A DNA stretch of 64,000 bases, from assembly GCA_027493625.1 (NCBI GenBank), contig JAOSKM010000001.1:1748657-1812656 (forward strand), read 5' to 3'. Position numbers and translations under genes: made by a program. The DNA comes from Planctomycetota bacterium (lineage in GTDB: Bacteria; Planctomycetota; UBA8742; UBA2392). How positions within the stretch are numbered: position 1 is the first letter of the stretch; every line of letters starts with the position of its first letter. The notes under the pieces were generated by a model. The model had not been told where the DNA came from, searched no databases, and saw nothing but the letters and a program-made list of their open reading frames with translations. Shown here piece after piece: positions 1-9,814 of the stretch.

Positions 1-983
1 TCCAGGGCCTTGGCGACCGCGTTGTCGATCGCCTCGCCGATGTCCGGGCGCTTGGCCGCGTGGGTGAACAGCATGCCGGCCGTGAGGATCATGGCCAGCG
101 GGTTGGCCTTGCCTGTGCCGGTGATGTCCGGTGCGCTGCCGTGCACGGGCTCGAACAGCGGCACGCCCTTGCCCAGGCTGGCGCTGGGCAGCATGCCCAG
201 GCTGCCGGTCAGCTGCGCACCGATGTCGCTGAGGATGTCGCCGAACATGTTTCCGGCCACGATCACGTCGAAATCCTTGGGCCGGCTGACCAGCTGCATG
301 CAGCAGTTGTCGATGAAGATGTGCTTGAGCTCGACCTCGCTGTAGCTGCTGTCGTGCAGCTTCTGGATCGTCTCGCGCCACAGCTGCATCACCTCAAGGG
401 CGTTGGCCTTGTCGGCGCTGTGCACGCGCTTGCGGCGCAGTTGCGCGGCCTCAAACGCCACCTTGCCGATGCGCTCGACTTCCCATGCGTGGTACTTCAT
501 GGTGTTCACGCCGTAACGGCCTTGCGCGTCTTCGAAGTAGCCGCGCGGTTCGCTGAAGTACAGGCCGCCGGTCAGCTCGCGCACGATCAGGATGTCCGTG
601 CCATCGATCAGCTCGCGCTTGAGGGGGCTGGCGGCGATCAGCGCCGGCACGGGCTTCACCGGGCGCAGGTTGGCGTACAGGTCGAAGGTCTTGCGCAGGG
701 TCAGCTTGGCGCGCTCCGGCCGCTCGCTGGGCGGCGCGTTATCCCAGCGCGGGTCGCCGAAGGGCCCGCACAGGATGGCGTCCGACTGCTGGCACAGCTT
801 GAGCGTATGGTCGGGCAGGGGTGGCAGGCCCTGGTCAACGGCCGCCGCTGCGGCGGGCGCGCTGTCGTGGCTGAGGCTGAGGCCGAACTTCTTAGCGGCC
901 GCCTGCATCACCGCCACGGCGGCTTCCGTGATCTCCGGGCCGATCCCGTCACCCGGGATGACTGCAACCTTCAACTCGGTCAT
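1..983 (-). CDS. leuB: 3-isopropylmalate dehydrogenase, 3' end cut by window
   Basis: This enzyme oxidises and decarboxylates 3-isopropylmalate in leucine biosynthesis, using NAD and a divalent metal in the cytoplasm. About 327 codons are present; the C-terminus lies beyond position 1. Visible family signatures are the N-terminal VIPGDGIGPEI, the substrate-binding LRKTFDLYANLRP, the VRELTGGLYF block, and the metal/NAD region with GDILSDIGAQLTGSLGMLPS followed by EPVHGSAPDITG. These distinguish it from isocitrate dehydrogenase. The ATG at 983 begins MTELKVAVIPGDG, the normal start for the family. It is divergent from the M48 protease gene. No other leucine gene is visible in the window. Confidence 0.95.
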   Translation of the reverse strand, partial: MTELKVAVIPGDGIGPEITEAAVAVMQAAAKKFGLSLSHDSAPAAAAAVDQGLPPLPDHTLKLCQQSDAILCGPFGDPRWDNAPPSERPERAKLTLRKTFDLYANLRPVKPVPALIAASPLKRELIDGTDILIVRELTGGLYFSEPRGYFEDAQGRYGVNTMKYHAWEVERIGKVAFEAAQLRRKRVHSADKANALEVMQLWRETIQKLHDSSYSEVELKHIFIDNCCMQLVSRPKDFDVIVAGNMFGDILSDIGAQLTGSLGMLPSASLGKGVPLFEPVHGSAPDITGTGKANPLAMILTAGMLFTHAAKRPDIGEAIDNAVAKAL

Positions 984-1214
984 GGCTGCCTTTTTTGTTC
1001 GTGGCTGTTCTCCTGCCCAGCCGTCAAAATCACTTCCATCGAGGCGGGCATCCCCCAGCTCGACCCTGGGGTCCACTTTGCGCTGCATCGCCACGGCGTT
1101 GCCCTCGGAACCAGGCGGTGAACTTAGCACCGGCCACGAAGGCCGCAACCGCAATAGACAGCGGGAAGCCACGCCGCATTGCCGACGTTACAATGGCGAC
1201 GACAGGGGTGTGAC

Positions 1215-2984
1215 GTGTTCAACATCGTGGGAATCCTGATTGCGCTGATGCTCGCCCAGTTGGGGCGCGGCAGAGGCATGATCGTGGGCTGGGAAAGCGT
1301 CGCCGCGGCCGCGGGCGCGACCCTGGCGGTGCTGGCCTTCCACTACAGCGTTGCTTCGCACCTGATTGAGCGTTTCCAGATGATCAAGCTGCGCCTGGCC
1401 GCCACGCCGCCGGACGCGCCTCCCGAAATCCGGCCGCAGCTTTATCGTGAACGGGAGTTGCTGCTGCGCCGCCTGCCTCTTTTCCGGCTCGGCGTGGACG
1501 CACTGATCATCGCCCTGTTCGCCATGGACGTGTTTGTGTTCGGCTGGTCCGACTTCGTGGCCAGGGTGTGGGGCGTCCCCGCGCACCTGGACCTGCTGCC
1601 GCAACTGCTGCCGTACTTCGTCATGCTGGCGGCCAGCTGGGTGGGCCAGTACCGCATCGAGCGCCGCGTGCGCGGCAGCGACTGGCGACCCTGGCGTTTC
1701 GTCGGCTTCCAGGCGCGGGCCAACCTGCTGACCGTCATGCCGATTGCACTGATCTACGCGGCGTGGTGGGCGCTGCTGACCTTCGTGCCGATGCTGGAGG
1801 ACCTGCGCTCGTCGTTCGCGTTCCTCGAGATCGCGATGCAGATGGCGCTGGTGGTGGTGCTGTCGTTCTTCGTGCCGGTGGCCGTTCGCATGATCCTGCC
1901 CGGAGGGCCGCTGCCCGAGGGGCGCCTGCGCCGCCGGCTTGAGACTTACGCCCGCGACCACGGCCTGCGCGTCAGCCAGATCCTGGTGTGGCGCACGGGC
2001 TCGCGCATGTTTGCCACGGCGTTCGTGATCGGGCTGCTGGCGCCGTTCCGCTACGTGTTCATCACCGACGCGCTGCTGAAGCGGCTGAACGAGGACGAGC
2101 TGGTGGCGGTGTTCGCCCACGAAATGGGCCACGTGAAGCACCGGCACCTGTGGTGGCTGCTGGCATTCATCGTCTCGTTCACCGTGGTGCTGCTGGGGCT
2201 GATGCAAGGCCTGCACATGCTGCTGCCCGGCCCGAACTACGAATACCTGGGCATGGCGGTGCTGGTGCTGTACGCGTACTGGGTGTTCGGCTACGTGAGC
2301 CGCCGCTTCGAGCGCCAGGCCGATGAATACGCGGCGCAGACCACCAGCCCGGAGCTGATCTCGCAGGTGTTCCTGAAACTGGGCATGGACAACCCGGTGG
2401 CCATGAAGAAGAGCGGCTGGCGCCACTTCTCGCTGGAGCAGCGGGTGCGCGAGATCATCCTGGCCAAGGCCCACCCCGAGGTGAAGCGGATCTTCCGGGC
2501 CGAGCTGTGGCGCGGCCTGGCGGCCGGCGTCCTTGTCACGCTGCTGGCGTCCGTGCTGCTGGTGCAGCCGGTGCGCGAAGACGTCGTCAGCGGCCTCGCC
2601 ACCTACAGCCTTACCCAGTTCGACCGCGCGCGCGTCAGCAACGTCGCGCCCTCGCGCCTGCAGGAGCTGCGCGAGCGCACCCTCGAACGCACCGAGGCAA
2701 TGGGCCACCTGAACGACGACTACCAGGTGATTTCGCTGTGGTATGCCGGCGTGGTGGAAGGTCTTTCCGGCCGTGACAGCGATTCACTGGACCAGTTGGC
2801 GGCATTGGTCAAGCAGCGCAGCACCGAGGCCGGTTCGCCCGCCGAGCGCGAGGCCATGGAGCGCGAGCTGCGAAACCTGGAAGCCACGCGTACCGCGATT
2901 GCGCGGGCGCGCATCAAGGGCACGTCGTTCTTCGACGAATACGACTACGAGCTGGTGCACCGCGGTCTGCGAACGCCTGAGTAA
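1215..2984 (+). CDS. M48-family zinc metalloprotease, integral membrane
   Basis: This is a membrane-embedded M48 (Ste24/HtpX-like) peptidase. The zinc motif HEMGH lies at residues 302-306, followed by HRH, and the third ligand is probably E371 in the ERQADEY block. Several hydrophobic segments lie on the N-terminal side, more surround the HEMGH region, and another is near residue 435. The tail, about 130 residues, is hydrophilic and rich in Arg and Glu. I chose the GTG at 1215 because AGGGG at 1204-1208 is well spaced before it and the product starts directly with a membrane segment; an in-frame ATG at 1179 is possible. It is convergent with clpX, only a few bases apart. Its substrate is unknown; a role in membrane protein quality control is inferred from the family. 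Confidence 0.88.
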   Translation: MFNIVGILIALMLAQLGRGRGMIVGWESVAAAAGATLAVLAFHYSVASHLIERFQMIKLRLAATPPDAPPEIRPQLYRERELLLRRLPLFRLGVDALIIALFAMDVFVFGWSDFVARVWGVPAHLDLLPQLLPYFVMLAASWVGQYRIERRVRGSDWRPWRFVGFQARANLLTVMPIALIYAAWWALLTFVPMLEDLRSSFAFLEIAMQMALVVVLSFFVPVAVRMILPGGPLPEGRLRRRLETYARDHGLRVSQILVWRTGSRMFATAFVIGLLAPFRYVFITDALLKRLNEDELVAVFAHEMGHVKHRHLWWLLAFIVSFTVVLLGLMQGLHMLLPGPNYEYLGMAVLVLYAYWVFGYVSRRFERQADEYAAQTTSPELISQVFLKLGMDNPVAMKKSGWRHFSLEQRVREIILAKAHPEVKRIFRAELWRGLAAGVLVTLLASVLLVQPVREDVVSGLATYSLTQFDRARVSNVAPSRLQELRERTLERTEAMGHLNDDYQVISLWYAGVVEGLSGRDSDSLDQLAALVKQRSTEAGSPAEREAMERELRNLEATRTAIARARIKGTSFFDEYDYELVHRGLRTPE

Positions 2985-2987
2985 AGC

Positions 2988-4313
2988 CTACGCGGCGGCG
3001 TGCTCGCCCTCTTCGGGCCTTGCGGCTGCCTGCTTCACGAAGTTCTTGTGCAGAGGAACGCCGCCGTTCACCACGGAATCATCCACCGTGTAGCGGCGCG
3101 GCTCCTTGATGCCGGGCAGCTCGAACTGGGCCTCCAGCATGATCTTTTCCACGATGCCGCGCAGGCCGCGCGCGCCGCTCTTGCGCTTGATGGCCTGGCG
3201 AGCGATGGCGACCAGCCCCTCGCGGGTGAACAGCAGCTCCTGGTTCTGCATGCGGAACAGCTTCTGGAACTGCTTGGTGATCGCGTTGCGAGGCTCGGTC
3301 AGTACGTTGATCAGGGCCGCCTCGTCAAGCTCATCGAGCGAGCTGATCACCGGAAGGCGCCCGATGAACTCGGGGATCATGCCGTACTTCACCAGGTCTT
3401 CAGGCTCGACCTGCGCGCGCAGCAGGTTGCGCTCGCCTACTTCCTGCAGGTCGATGGGGCCGCCGGACGCGACGGACTCGCGCTTTGCCGCAATGCGCAT
3501 GGTGGTGCCGCCCAGGCGCGACTTGATCATGTCCTCGATGCCGACAAACGCGCCGCCCACGATGAACAGCACGTTCTCGGTGTTGAACTGGATGTAGGGC
3601 TGCTCCGGGTGTTTGCGGCCGCCCTGGGGCGGGACGTTGGCGACGGTGCCCTCCAGCATCTTCAGCAGGCTCTGCTGCACGCCCTGGCCGCTGACGTCGC
3701 GGGTGATGCTGACGTTGTTGCTGGTGCTGTGGATCTTGTCGATCTCGTCCACGAAGATGATCCCCATTTCCGCGCGCGGTACGTCGAAGTCGGCGGCCTG
3801 CAGCAGCTTGAGCAGCAGGTTTTCGACGTCTTCGCCCACGTAGCCGGCCTCGGTCAGCGTGGTGGCGTCGCCGATGGCAAAGGGCACGTGCAGGATGTCG
3901 GCCAGCGTGCGCGCCAGCAGTGTCTTGCCGCTGCCGGTGGGGCCGAGCAGCAGGATGTTGGACTTCTCGAGCTCGACGCCGTCGTCGTCGTCGCGCTGCA
4001 GCAGGCGCTTGTAGTGATTGTGCACGGCGACGGTCAGCACCTTCTTGGCGTGGTCCTGGCCGATGACGTGGTCATCGAGCATGGCCTTCAGCTCGGCGGG
4101 GGTGGGCAGTGTGTTGAGGGAAAGGCCGTCGAGGCTGCCCTTGGCGTTGGTCTTTTCGGCAACTAGGATGCTGTTGCAGAGTGTGATGCACTCGTTGCAG
4201 ATGTAGATGCCGGGCGGGCCGGCGATCAGGCTGTCCACCTGGCGCCGCGATTTGCCGCAGAAGCTGCAACGTTCCACGTCGCGTGCCCGTGTCGAATCGC
4301 CTGACTTGGCCAT
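2988..4313 (-). CDS. clpX: ATP-dependent Clp protease ATP-binding subunit ClpX
   Basis: ClpX is the AAA+ unfoldase that feeds tagged proteins to ClpP in the cytoplasm. The 441-residue product has the N-terminal C4 zinc-binding domain (C16, C19, C39, C42), Walker A GPTGSGKT at 124-131, the [11 protein letters not shown] pore region, Walker [11 protein letters not shown] and a sensor-2 [10 protein letters not shown]. All are canonical. It is the last gene of the minus-strand series tig, clpP, TPR gene, clpX. The tig-clpP-clpX order is widespread in bacteria, but here a TPR gene separates clpP from clpX. About 145 bases separate it from that TPR gene, so it may also have its own promoter. Confidence 0.97.
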   Translation of the reverse strand: MAKSGDSTRARDVERCSFCGKSRRQVDSLIAGPPGIYICNECITLCNSILVAEKTNAKGSLDGLSLNTLPTPAELKAMLDDHVIGQDHAKKVLTVAVHNHYKRLLQRDDDDGVELEKSNILLLGPTGSGKTLLARTLADILHVPFAIGDATTLTEAGYVGEDVENLLLKLLQAADFDVPRAEMGIIFVDEIDKIHSTSNNVSITRDVSGQGVQQSLLKMLEGTVANVPPQGGRKHPEQPYIQFNTENVLFIVGGAFVGIEDMIKSRLGGTTMRIAAKRESVASGGPIDLQEVGERNLLRAQVEPEDLVKYGMIPEFIGRLPVISSLDELDEAALINVLTEPRNAITKQFQKLFRMQNQELLFTREGLVAIARQAIKRKSGARGLRGIVEKIMLEAQFELPGIKEPRRYTVDDSVVNGGVPLHKNFVKQAAARPEEGEHAAA

Positions 4314-4459
4314 GCTTGCTCCCTGCTGTCGAACCGCGCGGCACTCACCGCGCCATGCATGTTAGCAAACCCTGCGACATCCGGGCCAGCCCGCGCAAAT
4401 CGCGTGGACCTTCCGGGATTATCGGCCGCTGACCGCCCCGCGCTTGCATCTTCCTTTTA

Positions 4460-5737
4460 CTACTCGATGGGCTCCAGACCGGCCTGAATGCATACCGCGC
4501 GCATTTCACCCAGATAATGTTGCACGGTAGGTGCGTTGCGCATGCGGCGTATCTGCTCCATCCCGTTGCCCCAGAGTTGCCGCCCGTCGGCTACCCGGCC
4601 GCGCAACATCATGATCAACCCCAGGTCACACAGGCAGGCGGCCTCTCCCGACAGATTGCCGGCCTCGCGATGGATCGCCACAGCCGCACTGATGTCCGCT
4701 TCCGCCAGGTCAAGCCTGCCCAGGTGCCTCAAGGCCGTCCCCCGGGCCGCGTAGGCGTATCCCAGGCTGCGGCGATTGCCCACCCGTGTCAGCAGCGGCA
4801 TGGAGCGCTCGGCATACTCTATCGCGCGCGCATAGTCTCCCCGCTCACTTTCCAGCATGGATAGGTTGTTCAGGCCGATGGCCAGGTTCGTGTCGTCCTC
4901 GAGTTCCGTGTGAACGGCGATCGCCTGCTTCAGCAAACTCTCTGCCTCCTCGAAGCGTCGGGCATCCAACATGGTGGCCCCGAGATTTTGAAGCATCACG
5001 CCAAGGTTGAACCTGTCCCCGGACTGCTTCATGAGTTCGAGGGCGCGCATGCACAGGTCCTCAAACTCCTCCGGGCGTCCCAGTTGATGGTACACCATGC
5101 CCAGCAACCCGAGCGTGTTCGCCTCGAGCGACCTGGACACCTCGGTGTCGAACAGGCTCACCGCCTCCTCCAGGCATTCACGGGCAGATTCCGGCTGGTC
5201 GTCAAACCAGTGCGCGAGACCTTTCTCGGCCAGCGCCAGGACCACGTCCTTGTTGGACAGCTCGTTTCGCGCGATCTCCAGGGCTTCTTCGCAGGCCGTG
5301 AAACCTGCGTGCATTCGGGACACTACGCGGCTCGTCTGGGAGAGCCGCTGCAGCGCCCAGAATCGGATCTTACCTTCCGATATATCGGCGAGTCGGCGCC
5401 ATGCCGTGAATGCCTGCGTGTTGTCGTAGTGCTGCTCGGCGTAGTTGGCGGCGCGCACCAGGTACCTGGCTTCTTTCCGGCGCAACAGCTGCACGTTCGC
5501 GTACGGCTCATCCTGCGCGTAGCGGGCGTGAATCGCGAGCTGCGCCATCAGCGAGTCGACCGGCAGCGGCTCGGTGCGCAGCTTGTCCGCCGGCTCCGGA
5601 AGATCAACGCCGAGTTCGCTCTCGTATTGCTCCAGGGCGACGCGGTGCAATGTGCCGCGAAGAGCGGGTGTATGCAGCTGGTACGCCACGTCGCGCATCA
5701 CGGCGTGGCGGAACTGGTAATGTTCTTCGGCGTGCAT
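4460..5737 (-). CDS. TPR-repeat protein between clpP and clpX
   Basis: The 425-residue product is almost entirely helical repeats. Roughly residues 80-420 form TPR units, with recurring patterns such as NLGATMLDARRFEEAESLLKQA. The first 40 residues (FRHAVMRDVAYQLHTPALRG) resemble the segment that joins a STAND/AAA ATPase to its TPR tail in large signalling ATPases, yet no P-loop module precedes it. The gene may therefore be a C-terminal piece of such a protein now standing alone. Its ATG lies three bases after the clpP stop, so the two are probably translationally coupled. A role with the Clp protease is inference from position only; no enzymatic motif is visible. Confidence 0.85.
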   Translation of the reverse strand: MHAEEHYQFRHAVMRDVAYQLHTPALRGTLHRVALEQYESELGVDLPEPADKLRTEPLPVDSLMAQLAIHARYAQDEPYANVQLLRRKEARYLVRAANYAEQHYDNTQAFTAWRRLADISEGKIRFWALQRLSQTSRVVSRMHAGFTACEEALEIARNELSNKDVVLALAEKGLAHWFDDQPESARECLEEAVSLFDTEVSRSLEANTLGLLGMVYHQLGRPEEFEDLCMRALELMKQSGDRFNLGVMLQNLGATMLDARRFEEAESLLKQAIAVHTELEDDTNLAIGLNNLSMLESERGDYARAIEYAERSMPLLTRVGNRRSLGYAYAARGTALRHLGRLDLAEADISAAVAIHREAGNLSGEAACLCDLGLIMMLRGRVADGRQLWGNGMEQIRRMRNAPTVQHYLGEMRAVCIQAGLEPIE

Positions 5738-5740
5738 CGC

Positions 5741-6334
5741 CTACTTGCCGGGGGCGTGCTCGATCACGTCGTCGATCAGGCCGTACTCTTTGGATTCCGC
5801 GGCGGACAGGAAGTAATCCTTGTCGGTGTCCTTCTCGACCTGTGCAAGCTTCTTGCCGGTGGCGTCGGCCAGGATCTGGTTCAAGTACTTCTTGAGGCGC
5901 AGGATTTCCTTGGTCTGGATGCTGATGTCGCCGGCGGTGCCGCCCGCGCCGCCCCAGGGCTGGTGGATCATCACGCGCGCGCTGGGCAGGGCGTGACGCT
6001 TGCCCTTGCTGCCGGCGCTGAGCAGGATCGCGCCCATGCTGGCGGCCTGTCCGATGCAGACGGTGCTGATGTCGCACGACACGTAGCGCATGGTGTCGTA
6101 GATCGCCAGCCCGGCGTTGACGTCGCCGCCCGGGCTGTTGATGAACATCTGGATGTCCTGGTTCTTGGCTTCCTTCTGCAGGAACAGCAGCTGGGCGACG
6201 ACCGCGTTGGCCATCAGCTCATGGATCGGCCCCTGGATGAAGACGATACGGTCTTCCAGCAGGCGCGAGTAAATGTCGTAGCTGCGCTCGCCGCGGCTGG
6301 TCTTCTCGATCACGAAAGGAAGCGGGTAACCCAT
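5741..6334 (-). CDS. clpP: ATP-dependent Clp protease proteolytic subunit ClpP
   Basis: ClpP is the barrel-shaped serine peptidase that degrades substrates delivered by ClpX or other Clp ATPases. The 197-residue length is typical. The catalytic triad is visible as Ser99 in GQAASMGA, His124 in VMIHQPWGG and probably Asp173. The oligomerisation and substrate-binding segments ([18 protein letters not shown]) are canonical. No long propeptide is present. It lies downstream of tig, separated by a heptamer-repeat hairpin, and is followed within three bases by the TPR gene. Confidence 0.97.
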   Translation of the reverse strand: MGYPLPFVIEKTSRGERSYDIYSRLLEDRIVFIQGPIHELMANAVVAQLLFLQKEAKNQDIQMFINSPGGDVNAGLAIYDTMRYVSCDISTVCIGQAASMGAILLSAGSKGKRHALPSARVMIHQPWGGAGGTAGDISIQTKEILRLKKYLNQILADATGKKLAQVEKDTDKDYFLSAAESKEYGLIDDVIEHAPGK

Positions 6335-6343
6335 GGGACACCT

Positions 6344-6430
6344 CAGTTGTCCGTTGTCGGTTGTCGGTTGTCGGTTGTCACTGCTATGTGCCGGCTGGTT
6401 CTGACAACCGACAACTGATAGCCGGCAACT
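6344..6430. repeat. Heptamer-repeat hairpin between tig and clpP
   Basis: The left arm (6345-6382) repeats GTTGTCG-like heptamers about five times. The right arm (6398-6430) carries the complement, including GACAACCGACAACTG, so the transcript can fold into a long hairpin. The element fills the space between the clpP start and the tig stop and ends exactly beside the tig stop codon. See the finding on the repeat family. Confidence 0.85.
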
Positions 6431-7705
6431 CTACACGTACTTCGCCTTCTGGCGCAGCAGCTTTAATACCTTTGAGGTCTTCAATTCTTCCCGCATACCG
6501 GAAAGCGTGCCGTTCTGCTGGAACTGTGCGTACACCTCTTCGGGCGTGCGGCCCACCATCTGGGCCAGGCGTGCCACTTCGCGCTGGATTTCGTCCTCGG
6601 TGACCACCAGCCGCTCCTTGCGGGCGATGGCGTCGGTCACAAAGGCGCGCTTCAGCATGGTTTTCACTTCATCCACGCCCTTGTCGCGGTTGGCCTGCAG
6701 GAATTCGCGGATGCTTTCTTCCGCGGCGCCCTGCTGGTACATGCGGTAGGCCTGCTGCTGCACCAGCTCCGCGGCCTTGCGCTGGCTGAATTTCTCAGGC
6801 AGGTCCATGGTGGTCTTTTCGGCCACCTGCTGCAGGGCCTTTTCCTCCATGGCGCGGTCCAGCTCTGCTTCCTTGGCCGACATCAGCTGGCCCTGGATCT
6901 CTTCGCGCCAGGCGTCGACGTTCTCGAAGCCGTTCTCCTTGGCGAGTTCCTCAAGGGCGGGGCCTTCATAGGCCAGCACGTCCCCCACCTCGAGGTGGAT
7001 GACGCCTTCCTTGCCGCGCAGGTCTTCGCGCCCGAAATCTTCGGGCAGCTTGGCCTTCATTTCCCTGGTGTCGCCCTGCTTCAGGCCGACCAGCTGCTCC
7101 TCGGCCTTGGCGGGCTTCAGGCCGGCGACCCAGCCGAAACCGACTTCCAGCAGGCCGCGGTTCTGCGAGAAAACTTCCTCTTCGCCGACCGTGACCTTCA
7201 CGTTGGCGCGCAGGAACTGGCCCTTCTCACTGGCGCTTTCCACCGGCTTCAGCTCGCCCTTGTTCATCTGCGCACCGCGCAGCTGGGCGTGAATCTCGTG
7301 TTCTTCAACCTTCACGGCGGGGCGCTGCAACTCGAGGCCCTTGTATTCAGGCAGCTCGAACTCGGGGTAGACCTCGGCCTCGAGGGTCAGCAGGACCGGG
7401 TTTCCGGATTTGATGTCGCCTACCTCGACGACCTCAACCTGCCCGAGCAGCTTGAGGGCGTGTTCGTCCACCGCGGACTTGACCGCATCGTCGGCCAGGG
7501 TCTGGCGCACGTCGTCGGCGACTTCCTTGCCGAAGCGCTTCTCCAGCACGTTGCGGGGCGCCTTGCCCTTCCGGAAGCCGGGGAACTGCACCTGTTTGTT
7601 GATGTCACGGAAGCCCTCATTCAGCTTCGATGTGACAACTTCCGCTGGGATTTCGGCCTTGATGATGCGTTTGCACCCGCCGGCGTTTTCAACCGTAATC
7701 TGCAT
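6431..7705 (-). CDS. tig: Trigger factor, ribosome-associated chaperone
   Basis: Trigger factor binds nascent chains at the ribosome exit tunnel and has peptidyl-prolyl isomerase activity. The 424-residue protein opens with the ribosome-binding domain and its signature GFRKGKAPRNVLEKRFG near residues 44-60. A central FKBP-like region follows, then a long helical C-terminal chaperone region ending in LLRQKAKYV. The length is normal. It is the first gene of the minus-strand tig-clpP-TPR-clpX series and is divergent from the FHA-kinase gene; the 190-base gap between them should hold both promoters. Confidence 0.95.
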   Translation of the reverse strand: MQITVENAGGCKRIIKAEIPAEVVTSKLNEGFRDINKQVQFPGFRKGKAPRNVLEKRFGKEVADDVRQTLADDAVKSAVDEHALKLLGQVEVVEVGDIKSGNPVLLTLEAEVYPEFELPEYKGLELQRPAVKVEEHEIHAQLRGAQMNKGELKPVESASEKGQFLRANVKVTVGEEEVFSQNRGLLEVGFGWVAGLKPAKAEEQLVGLKQGDTREMKAKLPEDFGREDLRGKEGVIHLEVGDVLAYEGPALEELAKENGFENVDAWREEIQGQLMSAKEAELDRAMEEKALQQVAEKTTMDLPEKFSQRKAAELVQQQAYRMYQQGAAEESIREFLQANRDKGVDEVKTMLKRAFVTDAIARKERLVVTEDEIQREVARLAQMVGRTPEEVYAQFQQNGTLSGMREELKTSKVLKLLRQKAKYV

Positions 7706-7892
7706 GTCTTGACCTTACGAGCCATGAATCGCGGGAGTTCCCGCGCCGCCCTTTGGGGGCGGGCGCGGGATACTAGCAACTTCCCCCCTTGCTACAAGCA
7801 AGCGGGGTGATGCGCGAAACGCGTTTTGATTCTTTAATGCTACTTGGTAGTGTCAGTCGTCCAAAGTTTGTCAGCACCCTGGAGCCGCACGG

Positions 7893-9146
7893 ATGGCGAA
7901 AGCCAAAGTCCGCATTGTCGACGGCATCGACGCCGGCATAGAGAAAGAGCTACCCGACGAGGGCAGCGTAACGATAGGCAGGCGCAGCAGCTGCGACCTG
8001 GTGCTGCGCGTGGACTCCGTCTCGCGCGAGCACTGCCGCATCGAGAGGTCCGACGGCGCCTACTGGCTGCACGACAACGGCAGCAGCAACGGCACACTGC
8101 TCAACGGGTTGCGCATCGAAAAAGCCAAGCTGGTCCACGGCGACGTGATCACCCTCGACCGCGTCACCCTGGAGTACCTGGAAGAGGCCGACAGCGCACA
8201 CACGCGCGAGATGATCCGCGAGTTCGTGGTGCAGAACCGCCCAGACGTGGACGGCACCTACACGGCCGAGAACAGCCTGATCGGCAAGACCCTCAAGCAC
8301 TACAAGGTGCTGAGCGTGATCGGCGAAGGCGGGATGGCGCTGGTGTACAAGGCCCGCGACGAGCGCAACGGCGAAATCGTGGCCCTGAAGGTGCTGAAGC
8401 GCGGCGAAACCGTCGACCAGGAAAACCTGCAACGCTTCCTGAAAGAGTTCAAGACGGGCAGCAAGTTGAACCACCCGAACATCATGCAGGTCTACGAGAT
8501 CGGCGAGGTGGACGGCACCTACTTTATCTCGATGGAGCACATCAACGGCTCCAGCCTGCAGGAGATCCTGGATGAAAAAGGCCGCTTGTCCGCCGAGGGC
8601 ACACTGAAAATCGGCATCCAGGTGGCCAAGGCGCTCGAGTTCGCGTTCAGCCAGCGCATCATCCACCGCGACATCAAGCCCGAGAACATCCTGATCAGCC
8701 GCGAGGGCGAGGTGAAGATCACCGACCTCGGCCTGGCCAAGGAACTGAAGAAATACGTCAGCATCAACATCACCAAGACCGGCGAGGGCATCGGCACGCT
8801 GCACTACATGTCGCCCGAGCAGGTGGAAAACACCCGCGACGTCGACCAGCGCGCGGACATCTACAGCCTGGGCGCCACCCTCTACGAGTGCCTGTGCGGC
8901 CAGCCACCCTTCGACGAAGTCGGCGTCTGGAAATTCGTGGAAGCGATCAACGAGAAGCCGCCGCCGAACTTGAACGACCGGGTGCCTAACCTGCACCCCG
9001 AGGTCTGGCCGGTCGTGAACAAGGCCCTGGCCAAGCGCCCCGAAGAACGTCAGCAGACTCCGACCGAGATGCGCGAGGAACTGGAGAGGCTGCTGACCGT
9101 GGTGAAAGCCGAGCGCCAGAAGAAAGTGCCCTCCCAGGAGGTCTAG
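7893..9146 (+). CDS. FHA-domain serine/threonine protein kinase
   Basis: This 417-residue protein is a Hanks-type kinase with an N-terminal FHA domain that should bind phosphothreonine. FHA landmarks are IGRRSSCDL, SREHCRI and NGSSNGTLLNG (about residues 25-80). The kinase domain starts near 137 with GEGGMALVYKA; the ATP-binding lysine is K166, the catalytic Asp is D260 in IIHRDIKPEN, and the metal-binding motif is DLG (D278) rather than DFG. No membrane segment is visible, so it is probably cytosolic. Its stop overlaps the start of the following TetR gene by one base, suggesting co-translation. Substrates are unknown. Confidence 0.93.
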   Translation: MAKAKVRIVDGIDAGIEKELPDEGSVTIGRRSSCDLVLRVDSVSREHCRIERSDGAYWLHDNGSSNGTLLNGLRIEKAKLVHGDVITLDRVTLEYLEEADSAHTREMIREFVVQNRPDVDGTYTAENSLIGKTLKHYKVLSVIGEGGMALVYKARDERNGEIVALKVLKRGETVDQENLQRFLKEFKTGSKLNHPNIMQVYEIGEVDGTYFISMEHINGSSLQEILDEKGRLSAEGTLKIGIQVAKALEFAFSQRIIHRDIKPENILISREGEVKITDLGLAKELKKYVSINITKTGEGIGTLHYMSPEQVENTRDVDQRADIYSLGATLYECLCGQPPFDEVGVWKFVEAINEKPPPNLNDRVPNLHPEVWPVVNKALAKRPEERQQTPTEMREELERLLTVVKAERQKKVPSQEV

Positions 9147-9814
9147 TGGTCAGGCAGAACACCGGTCGGAAAAGGGATGCGGTCCGCACCAAGGCATCCA
9201 TCCTGCAGGCTGCCATCGCGGAGTTCGCGCTGCGCGGCCCGGCCGGTACACGCGTGGACGAAGTCGCCGCGCGGGCGGGCATCAACAAGAGCCTGATCTA
9301 CCAGTACTTCGGCAGCAAGCAGGAGCTTTACGCTGAGGCGCTGAACGCGGTGCTGGAAGAGATTACGGAGAAAGCCGCGCAATTCTCACAGGGGCTGTCC
9401 GGAGCGCAATCCGAGCAGGATCTGCGCAACCTGGTGCGCGCCTACCTCGAGAAGCACCTGGAACTGATGGAGTCGGTGCCGGAGTGGCCGCGGCTGCTTT
9501 CCTGGGAAAACCTGGAAGGCGGCCGCACGCTGGCCCGGCTTCCGTTGCAGCAGACGTACCGTACGTTCCTGGACCGGATCCGCGCGCTGATGACGCCCGT
9601 GGCGCAGCGTGGCCTGCTGTCGGAAAGCTTCGACGTGCGGCTGATCGCGCAGGCGGTGATGGCGTTGACGCACTTCTTCGTGATCCAGAAGGGCACGTTT
9701 TTGCACCTGTTCCAGATGGACCCCAACGATCCGGCGACTCGAAACAGCTGGCTGGACTACTGCACCTCGCTGTTCATGGGCGCGTTCCGTGCCACAGCCT
9801 CGAAACAGGCCTAG
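9146..9814 (+). CDS. TetR/AcrR-family transcriptional regulator
   Basis: A 222-residue TetR-type repressor. The N-terminal helix-turn-helix is clear (VDEVAARAGINKSLIYQYFG followed by SKQELY, about residues 28-55). The C-terminal ligand-binding half is helical and gives no hint of the ligand. Translation starts at a GTG whose G is the last base of the kinase stop codon, with AGGAGG at 9136-9141 just upstream. The tight link to the FHA-kinase suggests that the kinase may influence the regulator, or that both answer the same signal; this is inference. Its 3' end overlaps the convergent mreD by four bases. Confidence 0.92.
   Translation: MVRQNTGRKRDAVRTKASILQAAIAEFALRGPAGTRVDEVAARAGINKSLIYQYFGSKQELYAEALNAVLEEITEKAAQFSQGLSGAQSEQDLRNLVRAYLEKHLELMESVPEWPRLLSWENLEGGRTLARLPLQQTYRTFLDRIRALMTPVAQRGLLSESFDVRLIAQAVMALTHFFVIQKGTFLHLFQMDPNDPATRNSWLDYCTSLFMGAFRATASKQA

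Noticed and set aside
60..1121. 353-codon plus-strand frame opposite leuB
   Set aside because: LeuB motifs are clear on the minus strand; this frame has no recognisable domain.
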